Assembly (NCBI GenBank): GCA_965116935.1
Contig: OZ220737.1
Coordinates: forward strand, 124,001-188,000
DNA length: 64,000 bases
Reading direction: 5' to 3'
Source: VXYL01 sp965116935
Lineage (GTDB): Bacteria; Pseudomonadota; Gammaproteobacteria; Pseudomonadales; Azotimanducaceae
The position numbers and the translations under genes were made by a program. Below are positions 53,101-60,443 of this stretch, one piece after another (within the stretch, counting starts at the first letter, position 1; every line of letters begins with the position of its first letter). The notes beneath the pieces are model-generated. The model worked only from the letters and a program-made list of their open reading frames with translations, had not been told where the DNA came from and did not search any database.

Positions 53101-53634
53101 CTGCAGCACCTTGCGCAGCTGCCAGCCGGCATCCGGGTCACGCATGTCCGCGAGCAGGCTGTGGAAGTTCTCAACCACCACAACCAGTCGCCGGTCAGTT
53201 CGGTCGGCGAAGTCGAGGAGTGTCGTGCGGCATCGCTCCTCCAGGAAGCGGTCGTCAGTGACTCGGCGTAGGTCCTCGTAGCTGGCGGCGACATCTAGAG
53301 AGCCTGGCCCGCTGACGGCAAGGTCCCTGACCCGATACACGCACTCCAGCCAGAATTCACCGACAGTCGCGATCCCGTAGCTCTCTTCCGCAAACACCAC
53401 GGGGAGGTAACGGGCCGAGAGGCCGGCGTCGCGGCGAAGCTCTGCAGCCACCCGTAACAGGAGCATCGTCTTCCCGCTGCCGCGCGGCCCGATCACGATC
53501 TGGTGCGGACTCGCGGTCCCGTCAGTGGGCCGCAACGCTTCCACTATCGCTTCTAGCTCCGACCGCCTGACGCAGTACGACGCAACGAGTTCGTCGTCTG
53601 ACAGGAACGCGGGGTTGTAGGTCCTGAAGTTCAC
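50140..53634 (-). CDS. STAND-like P-loop ATPase with winged helix and long TPR tail
   Basis: A 1164-residue protein started at GTG 53634, seven bases after the upstream gene's stop, because the conserved text begins there (NFRTYNPAFLSDDEL). A P-loop GPRGSGKTMLLLRVAAELRR (Lys at 55) and Walker B LVVVVENFHSLLADM at about 160-174 are followed by an AAA-type lid and a winged helix (EVAERARLPASQCSAQLKRL). Residues about 480-1140 are TPR-like repeats with recurrent A-x-x-x-Y/F-D-x-x-x patterns (ALDAFDRALDRCEANP, AINAFAEAERQ). This is the plan of STAND sensor ATPases. No nuclease or toxin domain is seen in it or nearby. A defence or stress-sensor role is inferred. Confidence 0.75.
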   Translation of the reverse strand: MNFRTYNPAFLSDDELVASYCVRRSELEAIVEALRPTDGTASPHQIVIGPRGSGKTMLLLRVAAELRRDAGLSARYLPVVFAEESYGIATVGEFWLECVYRVRDLAVSGPGSLDVAASYEDLRRVTDDRFLEERCRTTLLDFADRTDRRLVVVVENFHSLLADMRDPDAGWQLRKVLQTEPRIVLLASATQRFAGIDDAGEPLYDLLRVLTLPRLSTEECARLWQTLTSRNARRGVIRSLQILTGGNPRLFVIVARVGRSRSFRRLLDDLLALVDENTEYFRSHLEALPAQERRVYLALADLWKPATAREVAERARLPASQCSAQLKRLVTRGGVEMVGGTDRRRQYYVTERLYNIYHLLRRAGGPDPLVEALVRFMESFYSIGELKSVGLRMPADASGLDGRLRELLDATFARLLALPALERHRHELIEAAHSAGVTVARPQRAFDDVESMRQLFDQAEAILGAGRVDDVLDLLADAQCRHEPGGLAPDVHAAARVRLMRCAVLLDGDRPSEALRACDELLRYVSAHEDVATCISASAEAQRAHVLSVLGRNDEAISACEQVTVRYGSDTDGQVVAAVAKAQSERAMLFGLADPAAGVAAGDEMLKRFGGETDRALWPFVARTLATKGEFLRALGDLAGAEEAFDEVVRRFGDQGDIDVWPAVTASRLNRALIAGERGNTEEALARLNDVERQYQNDETPDSHLAVALTLVNRAAVYMRMDRAEDALAALDEAPDHWRGMPDSVLAQALATAQVAKGGIFRELGRHDDAINAFAEAERQADATSEGALTVVGARAVRGRADTLADAGRHVEAIRAYEDAVDRCEHRAGEFAVIAAASLQMTGVSLDALDRDTEALDAFDRALDRCEANPVAGMDEIAAAALLNKGEVLRDMNRAEEALRACDRLIERFGCSDAEDITPYVALAWHSKALLLRELDHQEGALEALGWAIGATEGRSDAVSRGVFGDAYLARLALLGVAGRHGELLLSFDELQRMPDSGEVWHDALVARALIPVAQAKLADGRNEAALDDVARAERLQAEVSTEDAFRIGWIRALAQLGMGDREGCSNETRRLLRVLAGAPFLPFECIARLVELATALGVRETRDLIVDSPAAGHLRPLSVALELELGMEPRVAVEVMDVAADILARLRSRLAATDVDGPATDVG

Positions 53635-53641
53635 GTCGTCT

Positions 53642-54895
53642 TCACTCGAGCCGCCGATCTGCGATCGGTACGAAGCTCGCCCCGTATCGGGCGCCCCACC
53701 AGTTCTCAAGCCAACCTGACACGAAACGGTAAGCTCCACCGTCTCTGTCGAGATAGCCGTCGTGCTCAAGGACATGGAGCACATCGTCGACAGTCATTTC
53801 CTCTCGCGACTCCGGCTCCTGCTGCCGCCGTCTATAGGTGGCGACCGTCTCGTCGGTGAGGCCACCCGTGCGGGACGCCTCTGAGAGCAGATCCAGGCCA
53901 AGCGGATACGTCTCCGTCCCCAGCACCAGTCGAAGGCGGCTCTCGTAGTGATCGAGTCCCGCCTGGCCCCTGGCCCCGAGCATGTCTTCGAGGTACACCT
54001 TTTCAACATCCTCGATGGTCGCCTGCTTGCGTCTCGCGCGCATCAACAGAATGTGCAGGCAGTCAAAGAACTGCTGGACATGGTGTGGCACCGCCAGGCG
54101 CAGAAGTGCAACCATGCGCTCCGCCACGGCAGGCGGCAGCACGAGGTCGTAGGTCGAGGCCAGGTCCGCGATGCAATCCGTCGCCGTGCGTGCGTCCCAA
54201 GGCTTTAGGTCTAGTGGCGCGTAGGTGTTCGCGTGAGCCGACAACCCCGCCTGACGCAGGATCGGCTCCAGCCCGACGCTTCCGCACACGATCAGGACGA
54301 CCCTCCCGCGGTGCTCCTGCGCATTGCGCCGGAGCCACGCAAGAAACGCGTCGGCAGCTTGCCGGCGTTCCTCCGTGATCTGGTAGTCGTGCCCTTTGAG
54401 CAGCTGATTCACCAGAATCGGGAGTTCATCAAGCGCAACGACGGCGCCTCTTTCCGTTCCGGCAAGTGCGCGGAATACGTCATCTCCCTTGCTCTGCCAG
54501 TTGCCCGCATCGATTGCCGCGCGTAGCTTGACCTGGACTTCCGAAACGCTGACCGTTTCAATCCGCTCGCCGAGCGCGGTCAACGCGTTGCCAAACGCCG
54601 CTTGAAAGCGGTTCCAAGCGGGGCGCACGGACACGGCTCCAGCCGCGAGTTCCGCGACCGCGTCCGCCGGGCTCTCGGCGGCTTCCACATCAACGAACAC
54701 GGTCTCGTGCGTGCCGTCAATGGCCACACGCCGGAGATGCTCGCGAACAAGGCTCGTCTTCCCCATCCGGCGTTGAGCGGTCAGAAGAGTGTGCGTCCCC
54801 TCCTCGGCCCTTTCCGCGAGGATCTCAAGATCCGCCTCTCGGTCATAAAACCGATCCCCGTCAACCCAGTTGGAACCCCCCTTGCGAAGCGGCAC
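53642..54895 (-). CDS. AAA-type P-loop ATPase, first gene of the paired-ATPase operon
   Basis: A 417-residue ATPase, GTG start at 54895. It has AQRRMGKTSLVREHLRRV (P-loop Lys at 46), Walker B AVVALDELPILVNQL at about 151-165 and a sensor-like LIVCGSVGLEPILRQAGLSA. A helical lid (ARTATDCIADLASTYDLVLP) and a C-terminal winged helix (TVDDVLHVLEHDGYLDRDGG, then AYRFVSGWLENWW) follow. It is the same general class as 'ATP-binding proteins' found with partner ATPases in defence islands. It lies seven bases upstream of the second, TPR-containing ATPase and is surely co-transcribed. The function is not known. Confidence 0.8.
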   Translation of the reverse strand: MPLRKGGSNWVDGDRFYDREADLEILAERAEEGTHTLLTAQRRMGKTSLVREHLRRVAIDGTHETVFVDVEAAESPADAVAELAAGAVSVRPAWNRFQAAFGNALTALGERIETVSVSEVQVKLRAAIDAGNWQSKGDDVFRALAGTERGAVVALDELPILVNQLLKGHDYQITEERRQAADAFLAWLRRNAQEHRGRVVLIVCGSVGLEPILRQAGLSAHANTYAPLDLKPWDARTATDCIADLASTYDLVLPPAVAERMVALLRLAVPHHVQQFFDCLHILLMRARRKQATIEDVEKVYLEDMLGARGQAGLDHYESRLRLVLGTETYPLGLDLLSEASRTGGLTDETVATYRRRQQEPESREEMTVDDVLHVLEHDGYLDRDGGAYRFVSGWLENWWGARYGASFVPIADRRLE

Positions 54896-54964
54896 CGACG
54901 ATTCCCATCAATTCTGTTGGCAACGATTGTGTTGGCAAGCTGGCGAACTGTCAAGTACGTCCTC

Positions 54965-55237
54965 TCAAGCGGAGAGTGGCATACAGGACGCGGGACTATT
55001 GCGGGGCAGCCGCACCAAGGACACTAGACCACCTATCGACATGCGACGCCGGCTAGCAGCCAAACTATCAACCTCGCTCATCGGATGCATCATTCGGTTG
55101 GCGACCGAAAACGCCGCAACCGAACCCGTCAGTTGCCCGGCGTACCTCCACATGCGCTTCGCCGTGATCACCGACTCGATCAGTCTGCTCTGCTTGTCTT
55201 CCGACCAGATGAAGTCGCGTTGGAAGTCCGGGTCCAT
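54965..55237 (-). pseudogene. Fragment of a DUF262 (GmrSD-like) protein
   Basis: From ATG 55237 the frame reads MDPDFQRDFIWSEDKQSRLI, then ESVITAKRMW, and diverges. 'P-FQR-FVW-xKQSRLIES' is the hallmark start of DUF262/GmrSD-type DNase or Abi proteins, in which the QR-x-x-W motif helps form the nucleotide-processing core. An in-frame TGA lies 12 bases before the ATG, and the usual preceding 20-30 residues are lost. The body of the protein (more than 400 residues) is absent. It is a relic, consistent with a defence-gene neighbourhood. Confidence 0.6.
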
Positions 55238-55471
55238 TACGAACCGCCTTCAGTTACAACAATTCTTTGCAATATGAGCGCCGCGTTTCACGTTGTTCCG
55301 TCCGGGCTCGTGCGGCCCCCGACTTAGCGTATTGGTAGATTTATGCTGCCCATTTTGCATCATTCGGTGACCTGGGAGAATCCACATGAAACCTGCCCGG
55401 ATCGCGGAGTTGAGTTTCTGCGAAACTGCTTCAGACGCTGCGAGTCTGTCGGTGCGTTCAATGCGGGCGAG

Positions 55472-56188
55472 CTAGGGGGCGGGCTTATCCCCTGCCATGC
55501 CCTTCCTGCCAACGACCAAGCAAAACGGCGTCTCCCGCCACTCGCAGGCGGCTTCGAAGCCCTCGTCTCGCAGTGCGGACAGTTCTTCGTCGAGCGGGAA
55601 GTAGGTGTCCTCGTCTGCCCACTCGGCGAAGTGCTCCCGCGCTCGATGGGGTTCGATGCCGCTCGCCACCAAGTGCTGCGCCCAGCGTTCGTAGGTGGCT
55701 TCCTGCAGGTCGGCCTCTGCCGGCATGGTCACGTCCGCGTTCACGAACACCCCGCCCGGTTTCAGCGCCGCATGGATACGCGTGAACAGCGCCCTCTTCC
55801 GCGCCATCGTCGGCACGTGATGCAACGCCAGCGAGGCCGCCACCGCGTCGCACGCCGGCAGCGCAGCGTCGAAGGATTGCTCGCGGAAGGCCACGCGCTC
55901 GCCAAACGTCGCCAGACGCACGCGCGCCTGCGCCAGCATCTCGCCATCCACGTCAATCGCCACAACCTCGCCGACGCGCTCATGTGCCAGCATTGCGGCC
56001 GCCAAGGCGCCGGTGCCTGCTCCGAGATCAAGCACCCGCCGGGGCCGCGCCCGCGCCACCACCTCCGCCGCACGCGCAATCCCTTCCTCATACCCTGGGA
56101 TGAACTGCCGGATGGTGCGGTCGTAGGCTTCTATAGCGACATTCAGGTGCCGCCGGACCGAGTGGCTCGTTGGCTGTCCGGGTGACAC
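55472..56188 (-). CDS. Class I SAM-dependent methyltransferase
   Basis: A 238-residue protein with motif I VLDLGAGTGALAAAML at about 52-67, the acidic end of strand 2 in VVAIDVDGEMLAQA, and LALHHVPTMARKRALF with motif post-II. KPGGVFVNADVTMP carries motif III. The N-terminal AIEAYDRTIRQFIPGYEE resembles UbiE/small-molecule methyltransferases. It is the last gene of a three-gene run with an aspartic protease-like gene (3 bases upstream) and an SMP-30 gene. The substrate is unknown. Start codons further into the frame are possible. Confidence 0.88.
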   Translation of the reverse strand: MSPGQPTSHSVRRHLNVAIEAYDRTIRQFIPGYEEGIARAAEVVARARPRRVLDLGAGTGALAAAMLAHERVGEVVAIDVDGEMLAQARVRLATFGERVAFREQSFDAALPACDAVAASLALHHVPTMARKRALFTRIHAALKPGGVFVNADVTMPAEADLQEATYERWAQHLVASGIEPHRAREHFAEWADEDTYFPLDEELSALRDEGFEAACEWRETPFCLVVGRKGMAGDKPAP

Positions 56189-56191
56189 GCG

Positions 56192-56596
56192 TCAGCAAAG
56201 TGGTAGCAAGGGACGGTCCGGCGATTGCGGATTCGGCACCAGCTTCTTCCCCGAGGGGTCGATGCGCCAATCCATCTCCTCAAGCGGCACGGCCCCAAGC
56301 AACGGCTCGGCACCACGCGGCAGCTCAATCACCCGAACCTGGCAACGGCGCTCCTGCACTTCGAGCTCCACGATGCCAAGCACCCGGTGCCCATGCTGGC
56401 CGCCATCGACGTTGAATACGCGCACATTGTCCAGTTCCTCGAGCTTGAGGGTCTCCACGAGTTCCGCCGGCAGCGCGGGTTCGGCAGCCCCGGAATCGAC
56501 AAGCAGGTCGCAGACAACCTCCTCGCCTTGCCGTTCCGGCGAGAGAAACCGGTTCTGCCAGTTCCGAATCTTGGCGCCAACGTGGAAGATACCCAT
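56192..56596 (-). CDS. Retropepsin-like (clan AA) aspartic protease domain protein
   Basis: A 134-residue protein. ATG at 56596 is chosen because AAGGGAGAAACG precedes it. The single catalytic triad is DSG at residues 34-36 in CDLLVDSGAAEPALP, with the hydrophobic VLGIVELEV flap region and LLGAVPLEEM, where the second 'ALG-x-x-x-L' motif of retropepsins sits. It is one domain, so activity would need a dimer. It is 29 bases from the SMP-30 gene and 3 bases from a methyltransferase, probably in one operon. The substrate is unknown. Confidence 0.82.
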   Translation of the reverse strand: MGIFHVGAKIRNWQNRFLSPERQGEEVVCDLLVDSGAAEPALPAELVETLKLEELDNVRVFNVDGGQHGHRVLGIVELEVQERRCQVRVIELPRGAEPLLGAVPLEEMDWRIDPSGKKLVPNPQSPDRPLLPLC

Positions 56597-56625
56597 GTCG
56601 TTTCTCCCTTGGGGGGCGAGCCCGT

Positions 56626-57516
56626 TTAGAACAGCGCGATGCCCGGCACCTTCACCCTGGTGCGGTATAGGCAAGTGGAGGAGGTGAGGAAGAACGTCAG
56701 GAGGTCGTCGTCGCCCCAGGTGAAGTTGGCGCAAAACGCCGGGGTGTGGATCACGCCTAGGCAAGTGCCGTCCTCCGGGTGATAGACGTGCACGCCCCCG
56801 GGACCGGCGCAGAAGACATGGCCTTGGCTGTCGATCTTGAGACCATCGGGGGCGCCGGCGCCTTCGCCGGTGGACTCGGCGAAGACCTCGCCACCGGAAA
56901 GACTGCCGTCGGCATTGATGGCGAAGCGGCGGATGTGGCGGTTCGGCGTGTCGGCAACATAGAGGCCCTCGTGGTCGAGGGTGAAGGCGAGGCCGTTGGG
57001 CTGGCCGAAGTCCGCCGCGAGCAGGGTGAGTTCGCGCGAGTCGGGATCGAGGCGATAGACGCCCACGTGGTCAAGTTCGAGGTCTCGCACCACGCCGGTG
57101 CCGCCGAGCCGCCCAAAGGTGGGGTCGGTGAACCAGATGCTGCCGCCCTGCCGCACCACGATGTCGTTGGGGCTGTTCAGCTCCTTGCCGTCGTAGTGGC
57201 TTGCCATGACGGTGACGCTGCCGTCCGCCTCGGTGCGGGTGACGCGAGAGGTGGCGTGTTCGCACGAGAGCATGCGTCCGGAATGGTCGTAGGTGTTGCC
57301 GTTGGTCATGTGGCTCGGGTCGCGGAACACGGTGACCCCATCTTCCGCGCTCCAACGGTGCATGCGGCTGTTCGGGATGTCGCTGAAGGTGAGGTGGCGC
57401 TCGGTGGGATGCCAGATGGGCCCTTCGGTGAAGGCGAAGCCCTCGCCCAAAGTCTCCAAGGCAAGGTCTTCGGGAACGACGTCAAGAAAGCGCGGATCGC
57501 GGATTTCGATGCTCAA
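56626..57516 (-). CDS. SMP-30/gluconolactonase family protein
   Basis: A 296-residue six-bladed beta-propeller. TTG at 57516 is chosen because the family text starts within a few residues (DVVPEDLALETLGEGFAFTE). Calcium-site residues sit in FTEGPIWHPTERHLTFSD (Glu), CEHATSRVTRTEADGSVTV, KELNSPNDIVVRQGGSIWFT (Asn-Asp) and YVADTPNRHIRRF (Asp). Such enzymes open sugar lactones. No signal peptide follows from this start. It leads a run with the aspartic protease-like and methyltransferase genes, and lies 74 bases from a divergent operon. Confidence 0.88.
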   Translation of the reverse strand: MSIEIRDPRFLDVVPEDLALETLGEGFAFTEGPIWHPTERHLTFSDIPNSRMHRWSAEDGVTVFRDPSHMTNGNTYDHSGRMLSCEHATSRVTRTEADGSVTVMASHYDGKELNSPNDIVVRQGGSIWFTDPTFGRLGGTGVVRDLELDHVGVYRLDPDSRELTLLAADFGQPNGLAFTLDHEGLYVADTPNRHIRRFAINADGSLSGGEVFAESTGEGAGAPDGLKIDSQGHVFCAGPGGVHVYHPEDGTCLGVIHTPAFCANFTWGDDDLLTFFLTSSTCLYRTRVKVPGIALF

Positions 57517-57590
57517 CGGCTGGATGCTCCGATGGTCGGGATGCGCCAGAATACCCGCATTATGAAAGCGACCTTGCGAAGGCAGGATTC

Positions 57591-57779
57591 TTGACCGACG
57601 AACCGGAGCCCAAGGCCGAGCCAGCCCCAACCAGCCCCACCCTCCCGCAAGCCCCGACCGGCCGCCGCAGCCGGGCAGTCGCCGTGGCGATAATCCTGGG
57701 CATGGGCCTCCTGTTCCTGGCCGTGGTGGCCGGCATTATCGCCATGTGGCTGATGGTGGAACCGGCGGCGGTGCCATGA
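57591..57779 (+). CDS. Single-pass membrane microprotein
   Basis: A 62-residue protein started at TTG 57591 (MTDEPEPKAEPAPTSPTLPQ), with a proline-rich cytoplasmic-looking N-terminus, an Arg patch (TGRRSR) and one strong transmembrane helix (AVAIILGMGLLFLAVVAGII). Its stop overlaps the next gene's ATG as ATGA, so it is translationally coupled to the amidohydrolase. No family is recognised. The divergent SMP-30 gene starts 74 bases away, so a shared promoter region is likely. It might hold a partner at the membrane. Confidence 0.6.
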   Translation: MTDEPEPKAEPAPTSPTLPQAPTGRRSRAVAVAIILGMGLLFLAVVAGIIAMWLMVEPAAVP

Positions 57780-58837
57780 ATCTTTGGCGTCTGGCCTCCC
57801 GGCTCGTCGCCGCCATGGCGTTGGTTGCGGGTGGGCCGGTTGCAGCGCAACCCATCATCGACCTGCACGTTCACACCGCCGGGATCGGTGCCGGAGACAG
57901 TGGCGCGTTCATCAATCGGGAAATGCGGGAGAGCTGGAAGTTTCGCATCTACCTCGCGGCGTTCGGGGTGTCGCTGGAGGAAATCGAAACACACGGCGAT
58001 GCATTTCTGATCGGGCGGATCAGCGAGCGGATCGAGCGCTCCGAGCGCATCGACAAGGCGGTGGTGCTGGCGATGGACGGCGTGGTGGGCGCGAACGGGG
58101 AGATCGACCGCGGGGCGACGCAGATTTTCGTGCCGAACGAACTCGTCGCCCGGGAAACGGCGAAATACGACAACCTGCTGTTTGGGGCGAGCGTGAACCC
58201 CTATCGGCCCGACGCCATAGAACGCTTGGAGTGGGCGCACGAAAACGGCGCGGCATTGGTGAAGTGGCTGCCCAACATCATGCACATGGACCCCGGCGAC
58301 GAGTCCATCGTGCCTTTCTATCGCCGCATGGCCGAGCTTGGCCTGCCTCTCCTCAGCCACACCGGTGACGAGCGATCGTTCGAGTCTGCCGAAGATGAAC
58401 TCGGCGACCCGGCCCGATTGCGGCTGCCGCTCGAAACCGGCGTCACCGTCATCGCCGCCCACATTGCCGCCACCGGCCACACCGACGGGGCAGAGAACTT
58501 TGACCGTCTAGTGGCAATGTTCGCGAGCTACCCGAACCTCTACGCCGACGTGTCGAGCCTCACGCAGATCAACCGGCTGGGCTATCTCAAGCGAGCACTT
58601 GGCGTCCCGGGCCTTGCGGAGCGGCTGGTGTACGGCAGCGACTGGCCACTGCAGTTCTTCCCGCTGGTATCGCCTTGGTACCACGTCCGCCACGTGGGCA
58701 TCGGCCGCGCCCGTTCCATCGCCAAAATCGACAACGCGTGGGACCGAGACGTGGCGCTCAAGGAGGCGCTTGGAATGCCGAGATCGACACTCGAGCGAAG
58801 CGCAACGCTGTTGCCGCCACACGCCTCCTCGCGATAG
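57776..58837 (+). CDS. Exported amidohydrolase-family protein
   Basis: A 353-residue protein. ATG at 57776 opens a signal peptide (MNLWRLASRLVAAMALVAGG) with cleavage near residue 24. The mature protein starts with the metal motif DLHVHT at 29-34, followed by WLPNIMHMDP, LSHTGDERSF with a metal His, VIAAHIAATGH and GSDWPLQ, which gives the catalytic Asp. This is the layout of amidohydro_2 (ACMSD-like) TIM barrels. It is periplasmic if exported. It is coupled to the small membrane protein upstream. The substrate is unknown. Confidence 0.85.
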   Translation: MNLWRLASRLVAAMALVAGGPVAAQPIIDLHVHTAGIGAGDSGAFINREMRESWKFRIYLAAFGVSLEEIETHGDAFLIGRISERIERSERIDKAVVLAMDGVVGANGEIDRGATQIFVPNELVARETAKYDNLLFGASVNPYRPDAIERLEWAHENGAALVKWLPNIMHMDPGDESIVPFYRRMAELGLPLLSHTGDERSFESAEDELGDPARLRLPLETGVTVIAAHIAATGHTDGAENFDRLVAMFASYPNLYADVSSLTQINRLGYLKRALGVPGLAERLVYGSDWPLQFFPLVSPWYHVRHVGIGRARSIAKIDNAWDRDVALKEALGMPRSTLERSATLLPPHASSR

Positions 58838-58849
58838 GAGTTCTTGGTG

Positions 58850-58985
58850 CCCCGCAGGGGCGAGGCTTGTCCCCGCCCGCGTTGGACGCATCGACGGACT
58901 CGGCACGGGACGCGTAGTAGGGGCGGGGCATGCCCCGCCCGTGTTGAACGCATCGACATACTCGGCGCTCGACGGGAAGCCGTCC
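58850..58985. repeat. Family-D tandem intergenic repeat
   Basis: Two ~65-base units (58860-58925 and 58926-58990) share CCCCGCCCGYGTTG, ACGCATCGAC and CTCGGC blocks, with a GGGCGGGGCATGCCCCGCCC palindrome between them. The short gap before the TonB receptor stop (6007-6060) and 42540-42616 contain related GGGGCG/CGCCCC palindromes. Confidence 0.65.
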
Positions 58986-58986
58986 C

Positions 58987-59907
58987 CTACAGACTGGCCT
59001 CCAGCCGATTGAGTTCGTCCTCGAGCATCCCGGTCATGCGGAAGACATGCGACGGGAAGATGTACTCGGGTTTCTCGACCGGTGGCAGATCGACGTCGTG
59101 TGCGTCGAGTTCCAAGGTCAGGTGCGCGAGTTCCGCCAGCAGGGTGGTGGCGAGGTGATACACGTCGGAGGGCACGATGTCGCGGCGGCGCTCTTCGCGT
59201 CGCAGGTTCAGATCCAGCACCCGGATACCCCGGCTTTCGCCAATCCGCTGGGCAATGCCGAGGCAGGTGAGGACGCGCCGATACACGTCCACCGGCCGCT
59301 TGCCCAACTCGAACGGAGGCATCGTGCCGTACACGGGCTCAGCCGGATCATCCGTGAGTTTCCCGGCGACATACGCGGCGGCGAGTTCGATCCGTCCGTA
59401 CACATCCTCCGGTCGGATGGGGGTGTCCAGCAAGAGATTGATTTGCCGATTTATCTGGACGATTTCGCGCAGCACGTCGCGGGGTGCCCGATCGGCGTCG
59501 AAGCGGACTTCAGCATCCGCCGCGGGGGCACCGACTTCCTGCTGCACGCCGTTGATGGCCTGGTGCGCGCCCTGCACCAGCCCAAGCACGTGGCGTGGAA
59601 AGATCTCTCCGATCGGTGGTTCGGGGAGGGCCGTTTCGGCACCGTTGATCTGCCGCACGAGACGATTGACCTTGCGTGCGAGGGTCTGCGCCTGGTAGTA
59701 CACGTGGCGGGGTTCCGCATAGTCCACCACCCAGCCGGCGGCGGTCACCTCTGGTCTCCCCATGTAATCGCGCAGCGCATCGACATCTGCCGCCATCTGG
59801 CGCGCAGCCTGGAAGACATGCGGCGGCTGGACCTCCTCGGCGGCGCTGGCGAAGGGTCCGGCCCACGCTACGACAACAGCCAGCCACGGAACGAATCGTC
59901 TTGCCAT
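58987..59907 (-). CDS. Exported eight-repeat helical protein, unknown family
   Basis: A 306-residue protein with a clear signal peptide (MARRFVPWLAVVVAWAGPFA, cleavage near ASA). The mature part is made almost entirely of eight repeats of about 33-40 residues, each opening with P-x-[H/D]-V-[F/Y/L] and an amphipathic helix: PPHVFQAARQMAAD, PRHVYYQAQTLARK, PRHVLGLVQGAHQA, PRDVLREIVQINRQ, PEDVYGRIELAAAY, PVDVYRRVLTCLGI, PSDVYHLATTLLAE and PSHVFRMTGMLEDE. It would form an alpha solenoid in the periplasm. I recognise no family. It stands alone beside intergenic repeats. Confidence 0.75.
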   Translation of the reverse strand: MARRFVPWLAVVVAWAGPFASAAEEVQPPHVFQAARQMAADVDALRDYMGRPEVTAAGWVVDYAEPRHVYYQAQTLARKVNRLVRQINGAETALPEPPIGEIFPRHVLGLVQGAHQAINGVQQEVGAPAADAEVRFDADRAPRDVLREIVQINRQINLLLDTPIRPEDVYGRIELAAAYVAGKLTDDPAEPVYGTMPPFELGKRPVDVYRRVLTCLGIAQRIGESRGIRVLDLNLRREERRRDIVPSDVYHLATTLLAELAHLTLELDAHDVDLPPVEKPEYIFPSHVFRMTGMLEDELNRLEASL

Positions 59908-59984
59908 GTTCTCCTCCCCCGGTGTGTCCGCAGTTCGCCGGACGGGAGGAAGTCTAGCAGCAAGCTTTTTTCAGAGGCTCCTAG

Positions 59985-60443
59985 CCCGCGCCCTAGAAAG
60001 CCACATAGTGGCATTCGGCGGCGCAAGGTCGTAGGTAGGTGGGGGCTGGGGCCAGACCCCGAGCGTCAGCGAGGGGTTTGGCGGCGCTCGCCCTCCATCG
60101 TGCCGGAGGCACGTCAAGGAACAGAGGCTGGTTTGTTGGTGGCGTTGGCTGGCTCCGCTGCGTGCGCGCCTTCGGCACGCTTGGAGGGCGGGACGCCCTC
60201 CCTCCAGAGGCCCTCCAATGCCCGCTACCACCCGAACAAGGCGGGCCTTCGGAGGGAAGGCATTCTGCCTTCCCTGGCGCCGACAGGCGCCCTTCCTTTG
60301 TCGGCATCCGGCCCGTGCGCCTGACGGCGCACGAGGGAAGGCAGGATGCCTTCCCTCCGAAGGCCCCTGCGTCGTTAAGTCCGACAGACTGTTAGCGCGC
60401 CCTAAAGGGCGCGTCGGTAGTTCGCTGGCGCGAACTGCTAGCC
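59985..60443. repeat. Composite of family C, B and A intergenic repeats
   Basis: The gap 59908-60437 has no gene. It holds a long family-C copy (59985-60225, inverted at 37797-38035). An inverted family-B palindrome (60229-60395, with TCCGACAGACTGTTAG at its end) and a short family-A block (GTTCGCTGGCGCGAACT, 60420-60436) reaching the gph stop codon follow. Confidence 0.75.
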
